A stretch of DNA of 64,000 bases from contig CAIJYD010000047.1 in the NCBI GenBank assembly GCA_903824785.1, positions 1 through 64,000 of the forward strand. Direction: 5' to 3'. The position numbers and the translations under genes were made by a program. Below are positions 63,595 to 64,000 of the stretch, piece by piece. Position 1 is the stretch's first letter. Every line of letters begins with the position of its first letter. Origin of the DNA: an uncultured Bacteroidota bacterium (GTDB lineage: Bacteria; Bacteroidota; Bacteroidia; Bacteroidales; VadinHA17). The notes beneath the pieces are model-generated. The model searched no databases. It saw nothing but the letters and a program-made list of their open reading frames with translations, and had not been told where the DNA came from.

Positions 63595-63598
63595 TTAG

Positions 63599-64000
63599 TT
63601 ATACAGATCTGAGTTCATATTCTTCAATCTCTTTATTGCCTCCGATAGTTATTGTCATATATTCACCAATAGCTGTGATAGAGGCAATCACACCATCAAT
63701 CTTCTCCCTCGATCTTTTTTTATCACAGCTTATATTTCCGTTTTTATCCACATACACTACCACATTCCGCATCATCCACCTCATAACAGGATTCCCGAAA
63801 TGTTCAAGCTGCGAAGACATTACATATTTTTCCCACTCCTTTGTTGGAGCACTCATATTCATATGAGCTTGTGAATATGGGTCCATTCTTTCAACAGGAA
63901 ATCCACCCTTTAGTATATGCTGAATCGTTCCATGGTGAGCCATATGAGGATCGTATCCAAATCCCAGAACATTATACTGTTTGAAAATTTCAAGTATATC
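63599..64000 (-). CDS. terL: Phage terminase large subunit, C-terminal nuclease part (cut by edge)
   Basis: The minus frame enters from the right edge without a start (first visible residues DILEIFKQYNVLGFGYDPH) and stops at 63599. A Met inside (63943) is not the start. The visible 133 residues match the C-terminal nuclease domain of large terminases: YDPHMAHHGTIQHILKGGF, SAPTKEWEKYV, the GNPVMRWMMRNVVVYVD block and KKRSREKIDGVIASITAIGEY, whose Asp is a metal-binding residue. The ATPase domain is outside. It packages DNA into the prohead. Confidence 0.88.
   Translation of the reverse strand, partial: DILEIFKQYNVLGFGYDPHMAHHGTIQHILKGGFPVERMDPYSQAHMNMSAPTKEWEKYVMSSQLEHFGNPVMRWMMRNVVVYVDKNGNISCDKKRSREKIDGVIASITAIGEYMTITIGGNKEIEEYELRSV

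Larger units (their letters stand above)
46367..64000 (-). mobile_element. Integrated tailed-phage genome, late module (right end outside)
   Basis: All genes from here to the edge lie on the minus strand and spell out packaging, head, tail and lysis modules in the usual HK97-like order. The left boundary is the broken tRNA-Pro. No integrase, repressor or replication gene is seen; these should be beyond the right edge. The structural set is complete and open, so the phage may be functional. Gene content (tail tube, tape measure, no sheath) indicates a siphovirus-like particle. Confidence 0.9.

Noticed and set aside
46367-64000. Integrase, excisionase or phage repressor near the tRNA junction
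   Set aside because: The genes next to the junction are holin and endolysin; no recombinase motif was found in any frame. These functions must lie outside the window.
46454-64000. Phage tail-like particle, type VI secretion or gene-transfer agent instead of a prophage
   Set aside because: Terminase, portal, protease and capsid are all present together with tail and lysis genes, and a tRNA junction is visible, which fits a full phage; the GTA-like holin family alone is not evidence for a GTA.

Overview
The window is a contig piece from a member of the Bacteroidota, most likely of the Bacteroidales/Marinilabiliales type. The evidence is: promoters that fit the Bacteroidota consensus (TTTG, about 19 bases, TAnnTTTG); lineage-typical families (DUF3276 PUR-like protein, DUF4835, DUF5606, Bacteroidota-type RNA polymerase omega); and two gene clusters characteristic of the phylum, nusB-DUF1573-yajC-YbbR-coaE and bamD-rpoZ-coaBC-DUF4835-recN. 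Species cannot be assigned from the sequence alone.

Positions 1-46,320 are host chromosome. On the left edge, reading leftward and running off the window, is a very large secreted multiheme c-type cytochrome. It shows at least 34 CxxCH haem sites and is built from a near-perfect 216-bp (72-residue, three-haem) tandem repeat. It is easily missed because its stop codon is outside the window. It is followed by housekeeping and envelope genes: ygiQ, a patatin/Omp85 outer-membrane protein, a TPR protein, an ECF sigma/anti-sigma/LTXXQ-type operon, a LysM plus periplasmic-binding protein, purC, phoH, a SAM hydroxide adenosyltransferase, mazG, agmatinase, a TerB-DnaJ protein, the nusB-to-coaE cluster, ornithine carbamoyltransferase plus carbamate kinase, ftsK-lolA-NlpC/P60, a histidine-degradation pair (hutI and a fused FTCD), an Omp85-like barrel, a DUF819 permease, fabI, the recN-to-bamD cluster, an alpha-oxoamine synthase (sphingolipid or sulfonolipid type), an orphan TorD-like chaperone, a SRPBCC protein and trxB.

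At 46,324 a tRNA-Pro(GGG) gene starts behind a consensus promoter but breaks off after its anticodon arm. From there to the right edge (over 17 kb) every gene is on the minus strand and forms the late module of an integrated tailed phage with siphovirus-like gene content. In transcription order: large terminase (cut by the window edge), four small genes, an intrinsic terminator, portal, HK97-type prohead protease, major capsid, head-tail connector genes, tail tube, tail-assembly chaperones, tape measure, a 1,008-residue baseplate/fibre fusion, accessory surface proteins, then a lysis cassette (coiled-coil membrane protein, GH108 muramidase, 3-TM holin) abutting the broken tRNA. Integrase, replication and immunity genes must lie beyond position 64,000.

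The tail-chaperone genes carry a clear programmed -1 frameshift signature: nine A residues followed by a GC-rich hairpin, with an uninterrupted -1 frame. This joins a 118-residue G-like protein to a 236-residue GT-like fusion. GC-rich palindromes of similar look occur in the hut operon, after the capsid gene and at this frameshift site. Three small genes (57, 55 and 52 residues) and the true extents of the cytochrome and terminase were read directly from the nucleotides.
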